Made by a program: the position numbers and the translations under genes. The notes beneath the pieces are model-generated. The model made no database searches and had not been told where the DNA came from. It worked only from the letters and a program-made list of their open reading frames with translations. Source: Bdellovibrio svalbardensis (GTDB lineage: Bacteria; Bdellovibrionota; Bdellovibrionia; Bdellovibrionales; Bdellovibrionaceae). From it: a stretch of DNA of 64,000 nucleotides. Positions 47,431 through 56,330 of this stretch are shown piece after piece; within the stretch, counting starts at the first letter, position 1, and each line of letters starts with the position of its first letter. The stretch covers positions 372,001 through 436,000 of the forward strand of contig NZ_JANRMI010000001.1 of NCBI RefSeq assembly GCF_029531655.1, in the 5' to 3' direction.

Positions 47431-47530
47431 GTGGCCGAGCACCCCACATCACATAGTCCCTCGAGTGCCGTTGCTTCCTTCCGGACCTAGCGGAGTTCGT
47501 CAAGAGAGCTATTGTATGGGACCCGGCCAC
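47431..47530 (-). ncRNA. ffs: Signal recognition particle RNA (small bacterial type)
   Basis: About 100 bases on the minus strand. The ends pair (GTGGCCGGG... with ...GCTCGGCCAC). The apex carries the SRP signature AGGTCCGGAAGGAAGCA with a GGAA tetraloop closed by CC/GG. A T7 run follows at the 3' end (47424-47430), acting as a terminator. It lies just upstream of dnaX, a common arrangement. It binds Ffh to target membrane and exported proteins. Confidence 0.95.
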
Positions 47531-47589
47531 TCAGGGATGTACCCCATCGCCCCCCTCAATTCAGCCAATAACTCACCGCAGAACAATCA

Positions 47590-47637
47590 AAAGGGTGCCT
47601 GCCATCTTCTCGGAAAAGGTGCCTGCCATCTTTTTGG
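47590..47637. repeat. Two GGTGCCTGCCATCTT direct repeats
   Basis: AAAGGGTGCCTGCCATCTT at about 47590-47608 and AAAAGGTGCCTGCCATCTTT from 47614. Each is an imperfect palindrome related to the perfect one at 51094-51118. They look like REP-type intergenic repeats. Confidence 0.7.
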
Positions 47638-47760
47638 GTCTACGCTGCGTTATTCCCGGCATTTCAAGAGTTTAACCGAGTGAAAACGGGTTCATTTGCC
47701 AAATAGCCGCGAAAATTGACAGAGGTTCCAAAAGGTTTGAAAGATGGAGGGGTTCAAAAG

Positions 47761-48528
47761 ATGTTAGTGCGAGAACTCTTCGGAAAATTTGAGGCAAAAA
47801 TGTTAATCAAAGATCAGTTTAAGAATCAGGATTTTACTCTTTCGTTGAGTTCTGGCTACTTTGGTTTTTTTGCTCACTGCGGATTCGTCAAAGCGGTTTA
47901 TGAAGAGGGCTTGAAGCCAAAACTTCTAACTGGCAGCAGTGCAGGGGCGATTGTTTCGGCATGTCTGGCTTCCGGCATGACTCCACTTGAAATGGAAAAA
48001 GAGTTTCTGACTTTGGGAAAGCACAGCTACTGGGATCCCGCTTTTGGTTTTGGCGTGCTCAAAGGTGAGATCTTTGAGAAAACTTTGAAGCAGTTTCTTA
48101 AGGCAGATTTCGCTGACCTTCAGACGCCTTTAAGAATTGCGACTTACAATATTCGAAAAAGAAAAACAGAAATTTTCGATCAAGGCCCTCTGGCAAAAGT
48201 GGTCAGAGCCTCCTGTTCTATGCCGCTTTATTTTCATCCGGTGAAGATTGGCGATCATCACTACTGGGATGGAGGTATCAATGACAAAATGGGTTGGACC
48301 GGAATTGCAGAGTCAGAGCTCATTCTAGGACATTGGCTGCCTTCCGATAAAATCAGCGACTGGTTCGAGAGAAGATCCAACAAGCAGGCAAGTGCCGGAG
48401 CTAGCCAGATCTTGAAGATTCAAAATCTTCCGCCGACCGGGCCGGGACACTTCGCGAATGCTCCAAAGGCCATCGCTTTGGCCTATGAGGAAACAAAGAG
48501 ATTTCTCAATCAAACCGTTGTGGACTAA
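47761..48528 (+). CDS. Patatin-like phospholipase with altered oxyanion loop
   Basis: 255 residues from the ATG at 47761 (GGAGGGG about nine bases upstream; the frame is open from a TTG at 47716). The nucleophile motif GSSAG (Ser60) and the dyad Asp170 in YWDGG identify a patatin. The oxyanion-hole loop, usually GGGxRG, is SSGYFG here. There is no signal peptide, as for many patatins that act from the cytoplasm or are secreted by other routes. It would release fatty acids from phospholipids. Confidence 0.8.
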   Translation: MLVRELFGKFEAKMLIKDQFKNQDFTLSLSSGYFGFFAHCGFVKAVYEEGLKPKLLTGSSAGAIVSACLASGMTPLEMEKEFLTLGKHSYWDPAFGFGVLKGEIFEKTLKQFLKADFADLQTPLRIATYNIRKRKTEIFDQGPLAKVVRASCSMPLYFHPVKIGDHHYWDGGINDKMGWTGIAESELILGHWLPSDKISDWFERRSNKQASAGASQILKIQNLPPTGPGHFANAPKAIALAYEETKRFLNQTVVD

Positions 48529-48675
48529 ATTTGTTTTAAAACCCCCTTTTTGCCTAGATTTTTGACAGCCTTGAAAACTCTTCTTTAAGGTCATTTTGTT
48601 TGGAATTATCCACGTCATTTCAATAGATTAAGCTTTTATATCGATTTATCCAGTTGAGCCTAAAAAGGGACGGTC

Positions 48676-49590
48676 ATGAAGCATCTTGCGGCGCTTGTTT
48701 TGAGTCTGACATTGAGCCTTCTTTTCATCAGTTTTTCCGCACAAGCGTCGAACTGTTCTGGCGTTAACGGCGCGATCAAAGACGTCGTGTTTCTTGCGCA
48801 GCCTAACTGCGATCTTGCAGAAGGCGTTTCAATTGTTGTGAATGAGATCGCGAAAACTTTCGGTGGACCAAACATCACTGTCATCATGGGGTCCGTTTCG
48901 AACAATGCCTCTTTCGACTTGGGTCATCTGATCGAACTTCCTTATCAAATGATTTTCTACGGGCAGTACGGTGCCAGTTATCCGATGTCCCGAGTGAGTG
49001 TGATCACCAGTGCCGCTCATGAATATGGTCACGCCATTTTCCATGAGAGAGTTAAAAAAGAATTTCCAGATAAGTTCGGTGATCTTGCCGCAAAGTTCGC
49101 TAAGGTTTCAGATCTTAAAGAAGCAGTTGCACGCGGCAAAGCAACATCAGAGCAGCTAAGCAAAGCCGCACTGGAGCTCGCGGCAGCCCCAGCCTATGCG
49201 GATTTCAGCAAATACCTAACGGCTTATTCGGAGTTTTACGCAGATGTTATCACCGTATTTAACTTCGAAAGTAAAAGCGCGATGCTCAAGGCCCTTTACT
49301 ACGATCAAATGTCTGACAATGAATATTACTATGTAAGAACCAGAGACTTCGATTCAAAGCCATCTTCAAGTCATGATGATATGCTGAGCGAAGATCACGC
49401 CAAACTTGCGTATGTGCGCGCCTACGTCGGTGAGTTCATGTGGCCAGAGAATCGCGAACAAGCTCGTGTATACGCAGATAAAATCCTTTCCGCAATCATG
49501 GTCGTCGCAAAGGAAGACATCAAGTCCGGTCGCAGCCCCGAATTCAAAGAGATGAGCGATCGCCTGATCGCGGAATTGAAAAAGCCTTAG
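48676..49590 (+). CDS. Exported zinc-metallopeptidase-like protein
   Basis: 304 residues with a signal peptide (about 1-24, ending AQA). It has a zincin motif, HEYGH (His115-Glu116...His119), within ITSAAHEYGHAIF. Glu186 or Asp190 in YSEFYADVI, about 70 residues later, is a candidate third zinc ligand. Two cysteines at 27 and 45 may pair. The overall family is not recognised, so protease activity is inferred from the motif alone. It would act in the periplasm or outside. Confidence 0.72.
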   Translation: MKHLAALVLSLTLSLLFISFSAQASNCSGVNGAIKDVVFLAQPNCDLAEGVSIVVNEIAKTFGGPNITVIMGSVSNNASFDLGHLIELPYQMIFYGQYGASYPMSRVSVITSAAHEYGHAIFHERVKKEFPDKFGDLAAKFAKVSDLKEAVARGKATSEQLSKAALELAAAPAYADFSKYLTAYSEFYADVITVFNFESKSAMLKALYYDQMSDNEYYYVRTRDFDSKPSSSHDDMLSEDHAKLAYVRAYVGEFMWPENREQARVYADKILSAIMVVAKEDIKSGRSPEFKEMSDRLIAELKKP

Positions 49591-49812
49591 AAAAAGTTTC
49601 TTTGAAGTCTTTTTTAAAATCTGAGAAATTTGATTAATGTCTTAAGGTGAGACGGGTGAAGGGTCCAAAAATGGCAGCTTTAAAGAAGTTTGTCGCCGTC
49701 TCGTCTTGAATCGCCTTCTAATTATTTGAAATTATAAGAGTTTCCTCGCCTGAAAGGCTGATGTTCGGGGCATGTCAAATGCACTATCTCAGCTTAAGCG
49801 GAGGAATTTCCT

Positions 49813-51048
49813 GTGAACCCAAAGACATTAAACTTTAAAGCATTAATGACTTTTATAATAGTAATGTCTGCCGTTGGATGCAGCTTTAGGAAATCGGGCG
49901 AAGTAAATCAAGAGTCTCCTATCGAAGTAAAGAAGATTGCAAATGAGGATGACATTCAAGCGGTGCTTGAGTCTAAGATCGGAAAGAAAGATCTGGTTGG
50001 AGCTCTAAATTATGCTCTCTATAACGAATTAAGCCTCAGATATATCATCAAAGAAAAAGATAAGTCACTGATTGAGATCGCTGAAAGTTTCTCAGTGGAA
50101 GAGCTTTCTAAGTCCTCTGTTGTCTCACTGCTTCAATCTATTCAAAAAAAGAATCCAGTAAAAATATTGGATCAACGAAGTATGTTGGTAGTTGCTGCGA
50201 AGTCGATGGATAGAAGCTTCTTCCAGGAAACTGTTCAATCTCTTAGCGAAGAAGTGAAAGTCACAAAGGTAGATCATGAAGAGCTTTCTTCTGCCCTTGA
50301 AGAGATCGCATTAGAGTCGGAAAATAATTCAACCTTTGGAGAGGTTATTGAGGATTCAAGACTTTCTCAGAGGTTTGAGTGGATTAAATTTAAGACGGAA
50401 ACTTTAGGGAGTTTAAATCTCATTTCGAAAATGAATATTTCGGTGAAGGTGCTTAATTCGTATCTATATTCAAATTATATTAAGCAAAATCCTTCGAAGT
50501 CTTTGGAGTTGGTTAAGGCGCTAGATTCAGCAAAGATCGCTTGGGATTTAACTCATTCGGAGCAGCTATCAGTTTTTACGACTATTTATGCTGTTGGTCT
50601 TCCAGGTAATACGACGAAAGAATTAACCTTGTTTTTTCTGAGTAAAAATCGGTCAGCTGCCGAAATACTAACTTCAGAGTGCGACTTATCTACGCCATAT
50701 TTGCTAGATCCAGTAATTGCTAGTTTTAAAGTTGGCCACGACGATGAAGGTATTCTTGCAATGAGAGATTTAAGGGCGGCAATGAAAGGTAGCAAGAACT
50801 ACTGCCAGAATGGAATTAAGTATATTGTTGGAAATGTTACCGATGATGCAATTGCGGCAAGACTTATAAAGTCTTATGTCCAAATAGAGGGGCTGCCTAC
50901 TGAAGAGTTTATCAAAACTTTGCAGTTTGAGAGCAAGGCTAAAAAAAGACCTAATCTTGTTTCAAAAGTTCGTTCTCTTATTCCAGAAGAGCAAAGAAGC
51001 CAATTTGATCTATATGTGCAGATAGCTTCAGGCGACAAAGCTGAATAA
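49813..51048 (+). CDS. AT-rich putative lipoprotein, function unknown
   Basis: 411 residues from the GTG at 49813 with GGAGG eight bases upstream. A lipoprotein signal ends SAVGC, with Cys23. The rest is mostly alpha-helical and charged without recognised domain. Codon choice is clearly more AT-rich (many ATA, TTA, AAT, TTT) than in neighbours such as icd or the zincin gene, which suggests recent acquisition or weak expression. A strong terminator follows directly. Confidence 0.68.
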   Translation: MNPKTLNFKALMTFIIVMSAVGCSFRKSGEVNQESPIEVKKIANEDDIQAVLESKIGKKDLVGALNYALYNELSLRYIIKEKDKSLIEIAESFSVEELSKSSVVSLLQSIQKKNPVKILDQRSMLVVAAKSMDRSFFQETVQSLSEEVKVTKVDHEELSSALEEIALESENNSTFGEVIEDSRLSQRFEWIKFKTETLGSLNLISKMNISVKVLNSYLYSNYIKQNPSKSLELVKALDSAKIAWDLTHSEQLSVFTTIYAVGLPGNTTKELTLFFLSKNRSAAEILTSECDLSTPYLLDPVIASFKVGHDDEGILAMRDLRAAMKGSKNYCQNGIKYIVGNVTDDAIAARLIKSYVQIEGLPTEEFIKTLQFESKAKKRPNLVSKVRSLIPEEQRSQFDLYVQIASGDKAE

Positions 51049-51079
51049 AAAAAGCCCCAGGTTTCCCTGAGGCTTTTTG
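51047..51079 (+). terminator. Terminator after 49813 lipoprotein
   Basis: AAAAAGCCCCAGG-TTT-CCCTGAGGCTTTTT. Confidence 0.88.
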
Positions 51080-51093
51080 GCTCACCGTGTGAA

Positions 51094-51118
51094 GCAAAAG
51101 GTGCCAGGCACCTTTTGC
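51094..51118. repeat. 25-bp perfect palindrome, GGTGCC(A)GGCACC core
   Basis: GCAAAAGGTGCC-A-GGCACCTTTTGC, perfectly symmetric about a central A, 3 bases from the icd stop. It is the same family as the repeats at 47590-47637. On the icd strand it could also act as a hairpin terminator. Confidence 0.88.
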
Positions 51119-51121
51119 GGA

Positions 51122-52351
51122 TTACATTGAAAGAGCTTTTTTCAAGTTCTCATCAAGTTTGTTCAAGAACGGCTCAGTGTTCATGTATTTGTCTGCAGGA
51201 ACTTTATCGCCGTAGATGCAAACCGCAAGGTCTTTAGTCATGAAGCCAGCTTCAACTGTTTCAACGCAAACTTTTTCCAAAGTTTGAGCGAACTTAACCA
51301 AGTCTGTGTTTCCATCCAAGTTTCCACGGTGCTCAAGACCACGAGTCCAAGCAAAGATAGAAGCGATTGGGTTGGTAGAAGTTGGTTTGCCTTGTTGATG
51401 CTGACGGTAGTGACGAGTCACAGTTCCGTGAGCAGCTTCAGATTCCATTGTTTTACCATCTGGAGTGATCAAGACAGATGTCATCAAGCCCAAAGAACCG
51501 AAACCTTGTGCCACTGTATCTGATTGAACGTCGCCATCGTAGTTCTTACAAGCCCATACGAAGTTACCGTTCCATTTCAAAGCAGAAGCGACCATGTCGT
51601 CGATCAAACGATGTTCGTAAGTGATGCCAGCAGCATCGAACTTCGCTTTGAATTCTTTTTGGTAGATTTCTTCGAAGATGTCTTTGAAGCGACCATCGTA
51701 TTTCTTCAAGATTGTGTTCTTGGTAGAAAGGTACAAAGGCCATTTTTTAGTCAAAGCCTGGTTGAAGCAAGAGCGAGCAAAGCCAGAGATAGACTCATCT
51801 GTGTTGTACATTGCCAATGCCACGCCATCACCTTTGAAGTTGTAAACTTCGTGAGTGATTGTCTCGCCACCATTTTCAGGTTGGAAAGTGATCGTCAATT
51901 TACCTTTGCCTTTAGTCACGAAATCAGTTGCGCGGTATTGGTCACCGAACGCATGACGACCGATACAGATCGGCGCCGTCCAGTTAGGAACCAAACGAGG
52001 AACGTTTTTGCAGATGATTGGTTCACGGAAAACAGTTCCATCCAAAATATTTCTGATAGTACCGTTTGGTGATTTCCACATTTGCTTCAATTTGAATTCA
52101 GTAACGCGAGCTTCGTCAGGAGTGATCGTCGCGCATTTGATACCAACATTGTACTTTTTGATGGCTTCAGCAGCATCAACAGTTACTTGGTCGTTGGTAG
52201 CATCACGATGCTCCATGCCCAAGTCATAATATTTAATGTCGATATCTAGGTAAGGAGTGATGAGTTTTTCTTTGATGAATTTCCAGATGATTCTCGTCAT
52301 TTCATCGCCGTCTAGTTCAACGACGGGATTTGCAACTTTGATTTTCTTCAT
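51122..52351 (-). CDS. icd: NADP-dependent isocitrate dehydrogenase, eukaryotic type
   Basis: 409 residues. [14 protein letters not shown] at the start, [19 protein letters not shown] for substrate binding, and [11 protein letters not shown] with the downstream NYDGDVQSD for metal binding are characteristic of the homodimeric NADP enzymes also found in eukaryotes (IDH1/2). It makes 2-oxoglutarate and NADPH in the citric-acid cycle. It is a stand-alone gene with AAGGACT upstream. Confidence 0.95.
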   Translation of the reverse strand: MKKIKVANPVVELDGDEMTRIIWKFIKEKLITPYLDIDIKYYDLGMEHRDATNDQVTVDAAEAIKKYNVGIKCATITPDEARVTEFKLKQMWKSPNGTIRNILDGTVFREPIICKNVPRLVPNWTAPICIGRHAFGDQYRATDFVTKGKGKLTITFQPENGGETITHEVYNFKGDGVALAMYNTDESISGFARSCFNQALTKKWPLYLSTKNTILKKYDGRFKDIFEEIYQKEFKAKFDAAGITYEHRLIDDMVASALKWNGNFVWACKNYDGDVQSDTVAQGFGSLGLMTSVLITPDGKTMESEAAHGTVTRHYRQHQQGKPTSTNPIASIFAWTRGLEHRGNLDGNTDLVKFAQTLEKVCVETVEAGFMTKDLAVCIYGDKVPADKYMNTEPFLNKLDENLKKALSM

Positions 52352-52550
52352 AAGTCAGTCCTTTTGGTGTTTTGTAATTGAGCCCTGAAAATATAGAATG
52401 AAGCCCCTCTCAAGACAAAGGAAATCCATGTCCATCCCCGACCATATTTCTTTGAATTGGAGTGAAGTGAAGCTATTGCTCTTGCGTAGGCGTTTTGCGG
52501 CATCGAGTCGTGGAATAACAGGCTCAGGAGTCTTCTATCGTGGGGCGTAA

Positions 52551-52578
52551 AAAAGGGAGACTCTATAAGTCCCCCTTT
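52551..52578 (-). terminator. Terminator after 52585 lipoprotein
   Basis: On the minus strand AAAGGGGGACTTATAGAGTCTCCCTTTT forms a stem (GGGGGACT/AGTCTCCC) followed by T. The remaining 52352-52550 shows no gene. Confidence 0.7.
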
Positions 52579-52584
52579 AAAAAC

Positions 52585-53073
52585 CTAGCGGGGAGCCAGA
52601 GTCAGGCGGTCAGATTTTCCCTGTTGATAGAACACCAGGCAGTTCCCATCAAATGTGTAGTTCATCTTAGTTGTGCTCAGGCGGGCTTCGCAGCTCATCT
52701 TGAAAGTTGGGTTTTCGATATTCTGAACATCATAAGCCGCATTCATCGGCTGGAAAGTCATGTGATCGTAAGAGGCTGGTGCTGAAACCTGCGCACGCAG
52801 AGTCATGTCATTCATCACGCAGTCATTTGTAAGCTGAACAGCTCCGTTGGCAATTTGGAAGGTGGTAACGAAACGGAAAGGTCCTTGAGATTGAGTCATG
52901 TACCAAGTGCCTTCAATAGAGTGGGGAGCCGGGCTGATATGGCAAACACTGTAATCAGTTTCATTGACGAGTTCGTTGTCGGGATTAACTTTAGATTTCG
53001 TTTCTTCTGGCTTCTCACAGGCGGTGATTGAAAGAGTCAAAAGACCGACCAGAGCCATGGATAAGAACTTCAT
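52585..53073 (-). CDS. Small lipoprotein, function unknown
   Basis: 162 residues from the ATG at 53073 (GGGAGG upstream; longer frames to 53142 lack a site). It has a lipobox, SITAC, with Cys19, then a short charged linker. A beta-rich domain of about 110 residues (IEGTWYMTQSQGPFRFVTTF) follows, with cysteines. The EGTW start recalls the small secreted proteins at 30085 and 37964; they may be distant relatives, but I cannot show it. Confidence 0.7.
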   Translation of the reverse strand: MKFLSMALVGLLTLSITACEKPEETKSKVNPDNELVNETDYSVCHISPAPHSIEGTWYMTQSQGPFRFVTTFQIANGAVQLTNDCVMNDMTLRAQVSAPASYDHMTFQPMNAAYDVQNIENPTFKMSCEARLSTTKMNYTFDGNCLVFYQQGKSDRLTLAPR

Positions 53074-53195
53074 AAAGCCTCCCGCTTTGTAGAACATGTT
53101 GTTTGTACCCATAAGCTTTTCGTGGCGACTGTAGGGAGTCAATGAAAAGTGTGAGCGGTATTTACAATAACTACGCGAACCCCTAGGATGAGGAC

Positions 53196-53642
53196 ATGAA
53201 GAAGATAAATGCTTTCTATCGCATGCTGATGATTTTCATTCTGATCTCACTCAGTGCAAGGTTTGCGGGATTTCTTCGTTCTTGGCCGGAAGTTCTTTTG
53301 ATGACAATGACCTTGGTATTCTTCTTTGCGGGCGTCAGTCATTTTACCAAAGCACGACACGATTTCGAGAAAATGGTGCCCCCAGCAATTCCCGCAAGAA
53401 TGCTTATTGTCTATGTGACCGGAGTTTTGGAAGTCGTGGGTGCAATCACCTTGCAGATTCCCTCTTTGCAAAAGATCACTGCTGTAGCTTTGATACTTTT
53501 TTTGATCGCCGTCTTTCCGGCAAATTACTACGCAGCAAAATCAGGAACTCTGTTTCGAGGCAAGGCTCATCTGGGAGTCGTGCAAAGAGGATTGATTCAG
53601 CTGGGATTCATTCTCGCGCTCTATTTCGGAGCGCTCGCTTAA
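53196..53642 (+). CDS. DoxX-like membrane protein
   Basis: 148 residues with four hydrophobic helices (about 8-24, 34-50, 68-88, 91-110) and a last one at the end. FFFAGVSHFTKARHDFEKMVP is like the conserved DoxX-family segment (AGxxHF...F..mvP). The family is linked to redox or quinone-related functions, but the role of this member is not known. Confidence 0.75.
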   Translation: MKKINAFYRMLMIFILISLSARFAGFLRSWPEVLLMTMTLVFFFAGVSHFTKARHDFEKMVPPAIPARMLIVYVTGVLEVVGAITLQIPSLQKITAVALILFLIAVFPANYYAAKSGTLFRGKAHLGVVQRGLIQLGFILALYFGALA

Positions 53643-53649
53643 ATAATTA

Positions 53650-53680
53650 AAAACGGGGGACCTTGCGATCCCCCGTTAAG
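53650..53680. terminator. Bidirectional terminator, DoxX-like / 53683 gene
   Basis: AACGGGGGA, 8-base loop, TCCCCCGTT. Confidence 0.82.
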
Positions 53681-53682
53681 AA

Positions 53683-53982
53683 TTACACTCTGAAGAATGG
53701 ATTTCTTAAGTTGGTTTCCAGTTGTTGCAGACCTGGTTCAACAGATTCTGCTGCTCTTTCAGGTGTGATGAAACGTTGAAGTTTCGGTCTTTGAAACATC
53801 CATCTTGCAATGGCGAGCATTACTCCCAGTGTTTTATACACAAGGTAAAGGAGGAAGCTTGTTATTTGACCGGCCTTCTTAACGCTTTCAACAGACACAT
53901 CCGCAGAGGTTTCAACGAGCCTCAATAAAGTTCGCTCGTTCTGGTATTCCCATATTCTTTTCTTACGCAATAGTGCGTTCAT
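53683..53982 (-). CDS. Small membrane-associated protein, function unknown
   Basis: 99 residues from the ATG at 53982, which follows AGGGGGAAG. An in-frame TTG at 54135 would add 51 residues but has no ribosome site. One or two hydrophobic stretches (ITSFLLYLVYKTLGVMLAIARW) and a charged N-terminus are visible. No family is recognised. The codon use is AT-rich. Confidence 0.5.
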   Translation of the reverse strand: MNALLRKKRIWEYQNERTLLRLVETSADVSVESVKKAGQITSFLLYLVYKTLGVMLAIARWMFQRPKLQRFITPERAAESVEPGLQQLETNLRNPFFRV

Positions 53983-54535
53983 AATCTTCCCCCTAAGGTT
54001 GATAATGCTCGCCAAAGCGTAAGATCCAAAGGCCATGGACCAAATCTTCAGCGAGAGTTGATAATCTCCGAGTTCGTCGGAGTAATTGTTTAAATTTAGT
54101 TTCGTTTCAAAACCGATTTCTTCGAGTGAAGACAAGGCGACGCGCGAGATGGAGATTCAGACTTTCAAAAGCCCGAATTGCAAATGCAGCAATGCCTAAA
54201 ACGGTCATTAGTTTTTTAAAAATGCAAATTAGCAGTTATTTTTAGCAGTCAATTTTTTTACGTGATACCTGAGAACCTATAGTAAGAACGGCTAGCAAAG
54301 AGCCATAGAATTGTCAGAGGCCACGTCGACGTGTTGTCCTGTAGTTGTCATTTTTGCTGTAATCATCATTGTGTTAATCATGATGGCCTCCTTTCATTAG
54401 AGTGATTTCTAATATCAAGGATAGTGCTTAAAAAGTAAACTAATATTTTTGAAATATTTTAATTTTCGCTCTAGAGGCCAGTTCCAAGACGGAACCATTC
54501 TTAAGTTCGAAGAGCTTCTAGCAAGGTTTTTGATT
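53983..54535. other. 553-bp AT-rich region with one possible small ORF
   Basis: Apart from a possible 29-codon gene at 54292-54381 and the open extension of the 53683 frame, nothing convincing is seen. The AT-rich sequence between the two leftward genes may be eroded or horizontally acquired DNA. Confidence 0.5.
54292..54381 (-). CDS. Possible 29-residue small protein
   Basis: ATG at 54381 preceded by AAAGGAGG at ideal spacing, one of the best ribosome sites in the window. The predicted peptide begins MINTMMITAKMTTTG, ends SMALC, and is Met/Thr-rich with no membrane segment. It could be a leader peptide or small protein, or chance. Confidence 0.4.
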   Translation of the reverse strand: MINTMMITAKMTTTGQHVDVASDNSMALC

Positions 54536-55405
54536 CTACTTTTTTGTGATCGAAGTAATGAGATCTTTAAAATACGTCGGCATTTCTGCGCGTGGATACC
54601 ATGCGAGTGCAACGGCCTCGTCGAAAAACATTTCCTTATCCAAAGAAATCAAAGTTCCTTTTTTGATGAAGTCCGCAGCGAATTCAGAAGTAAGAACGGA
54701 GTATCCTACTCCTTGTTGAATCATAGATGTTAAAGCGTCGATGTTATTCGCGAAGTGTCTTTCGCTGCGGGCTTTTTTAAAGAGCTTATATTTTTTCAGT
54801 AAGTCAGAAGTCATAGTGTCGTTCGGATCAAAATCAATGATGCATTCTTTCTCCAGGATATCAGTCAAAGATCTTTTTTTCCAAGAGGCCGGTCCCACTA
54901 ATATATAGCGCTCAGGCGCAAGCATTTTTGAATCCAGCTCCAGGCCCACTTGATTTGCAGGCATAGCAACTATTTGCGCGAAGCCGGTTTTTAATTTTCC
55001 AAGAATGCTATCTGTATCAGTCAGGTCAAAGCGCACGCGCAGTTGTGGGTGCTTCTTTAGAACAGCACTCACGCGGGGAATGATTCTTGAGCGCATCAAA
55101 GTTGATGTCCCACTAAAGCAGATATTCACAATCGCAGAACTTTTCTTTCCAGAGAGCTTGGCAAGAGTATCGCCTTCAAGATCGCGGGCGGCCTGCACAT
55201 AGCGGAGTAAAGATTCGCCCTCGTTAGTCAGTCGCATGCCTTTACGAGAGCGTGTGAAAAGGGTGACCCCCAGCTGTTTTTCCAAACCTCTGATTCTTTG
55301 GGTCACCCCTGTCTGGGTGAGATTCACTATTTTAGCTGCTTCCAGGACCGTGCCTTTTTCGACAACGGCCCAGAAAGCTTCAAGGGAAGGGCTTAGTAAA
55401 CTCAT
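54536..55405 (-). CDS. LysR-family transcription regulator
   Basis: 289 residues. It has an N-terminal winged helix (LEAFWAVVEKGTVLEAAKIVN, VTQRIRGLEKQLGVTLFTR) and a C-terminal substrate-binding-like domain. The start is ATG 55405. It diverges from the secreted protein at 55552 across 146 AT-rich bases, the classic LysR layout, so that gene is a likely target. The effector is unknown. Confidence 0.9.
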   Translation of the reverse strand: MSLLSPSLEAFWAVVEKGTVLEAAKIVNLTQTGVTQRIRGLEKQLGVTLFTRSRKGMRLTNEGESLLRYVQAARDLEGDTLAKLSGKKSSAIVNICFSGTSTLMRSRIIPRVSAVLKKHPQLRVRFDLTDTDSILGKLKTGFAQIVAMPANQVGLELDSKMLAPERYILVGPASWKKRSLTDILEKECIIDFDPNDTMTSDLLKKYKLFKKARSERHFANNIDALTSMIQQGVGYSVLTSEFAADFIKKGTLISLDKEMFFDEAVALAWYPRAEMPTYFKDLITSITKK

Positions 55406-55551
55406 TTAAAATGATAATAAAATGATATTTATGAATTATACAAATACTTTCTTTAAGATTATTTAAGATTTTCAAAGTGCGTAATGTACGACGAAGTTTT
55501 CCACAGCAAGAATGTGGAAAAGTCGCGACAGTCACCACCACTAGGAGATTT

Positions 55552-56244
55552 ATGAAACTCAAAACTATGTTAGAAACTCTTATCGTGACTCTCGGGCTGC
55601 TTCTGGGGAAAGCCGCCACAGCAGCGGATAAGCCGAGCGTGCATGGAATGTTGGTCTTTGGCGAAAGCACCATTTTCTTTTCACATCTTCCGATGTTTCA
55701 CAGTCCGCACGACTATCAAGCCATCTTTAGTGTGAAGATAAGTGACGAAGTAAAAGATCTTTATCTGTCTGATAAAAAAGCACACCGTGAAGAAAGGGTT
55801 TACACTTTCGTACCTGAATTGATGGTGTTGTCAGATGCAGTTTTGCAAACAAAGACCTTCAAAGGCCAGTTGTACAGAGGCCACTTCGAACGTGCAGGCA
55901 CTTTGCTTGCCAATGACGTCCAAGTCACAGTTCAAGACGTTATCGTTTTCAAGAAATTTGATCCTGGCGCCAACAAAGCGACTCAAGCGTCGTATTATCT
56001 TTTCGGAAAAGACGGGGAGTACTGGTTGGCCCACAATATCACCAAGAAGCCTGATTTCGATCACGTCATCCCCGTGCGACTGATTTCTTCCTCCCATCAA
56101 GGGTCCGTAACCTTAGTGAACTTTGAACAGAGCGAAAAACCTTTAAACGATGGAATGTCATTCAACGCCCATTCAAGCGGTAAGACATTTCATCTGGAGA
56201 CTCTTCGCTCAATCTATTTGGAATTTGGCGATCTCGCTATGTAA
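55552..56244 (+). CDS. Secreted protein divergent from LysR gene
   Basis: 230 residues from the ATG at 55552 (AGGAGA upstream). A signal peptide (ending AATAADK) precedes a beta-rich mature part, with VHGMLVFGESTIFFSHLPMF near its start. No domain is recognised. It is probably regulated by the neighbouring LysR protein. The direct repeat TTTAAGATT occurs twice about 11 bases apart at 55451-55471 in the shared promoter region. Confidence 0.68.
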   Translation: MKLKTMLETLIVTLGLLLGKAATAADKPSVHGMLVFGESTIFFSHLPMFHSPHDYQAIFSVKISDEVKDLYLSDKKAHREERVYTFVPELMVLSDAVLQTKTFKGQLYRGHFERAGTLLANDVQVTVQDVIVFKKFDPGANKATQASYYLFGKDGEYWLAHNITKKPDFDHVIPVRLISSSHQGSVTLVNFEQSEKPLNDGMSFNAHSSGKTFHLETLRSIYLEFGDLAM

Positions 56245-56330
56245 GGGGCTCAGCGCCCGGAATATATTTGCGATGATGGTTGTTATGGTGGGCGGAGTTT
56301 TAGCCCACAGCTTTTCAAGCAGAATGAAAT

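Noticed and set aside
51524-52072. Long antisense frame within icd
   Set aside because: Shadow of a highly conserved enzyme gene.
53983-54135. N-terminal extension of the 53683 gene from a TTG
   Set aside because: No ribosome site at the TTG, while the ATG at 53982 has a strong one.
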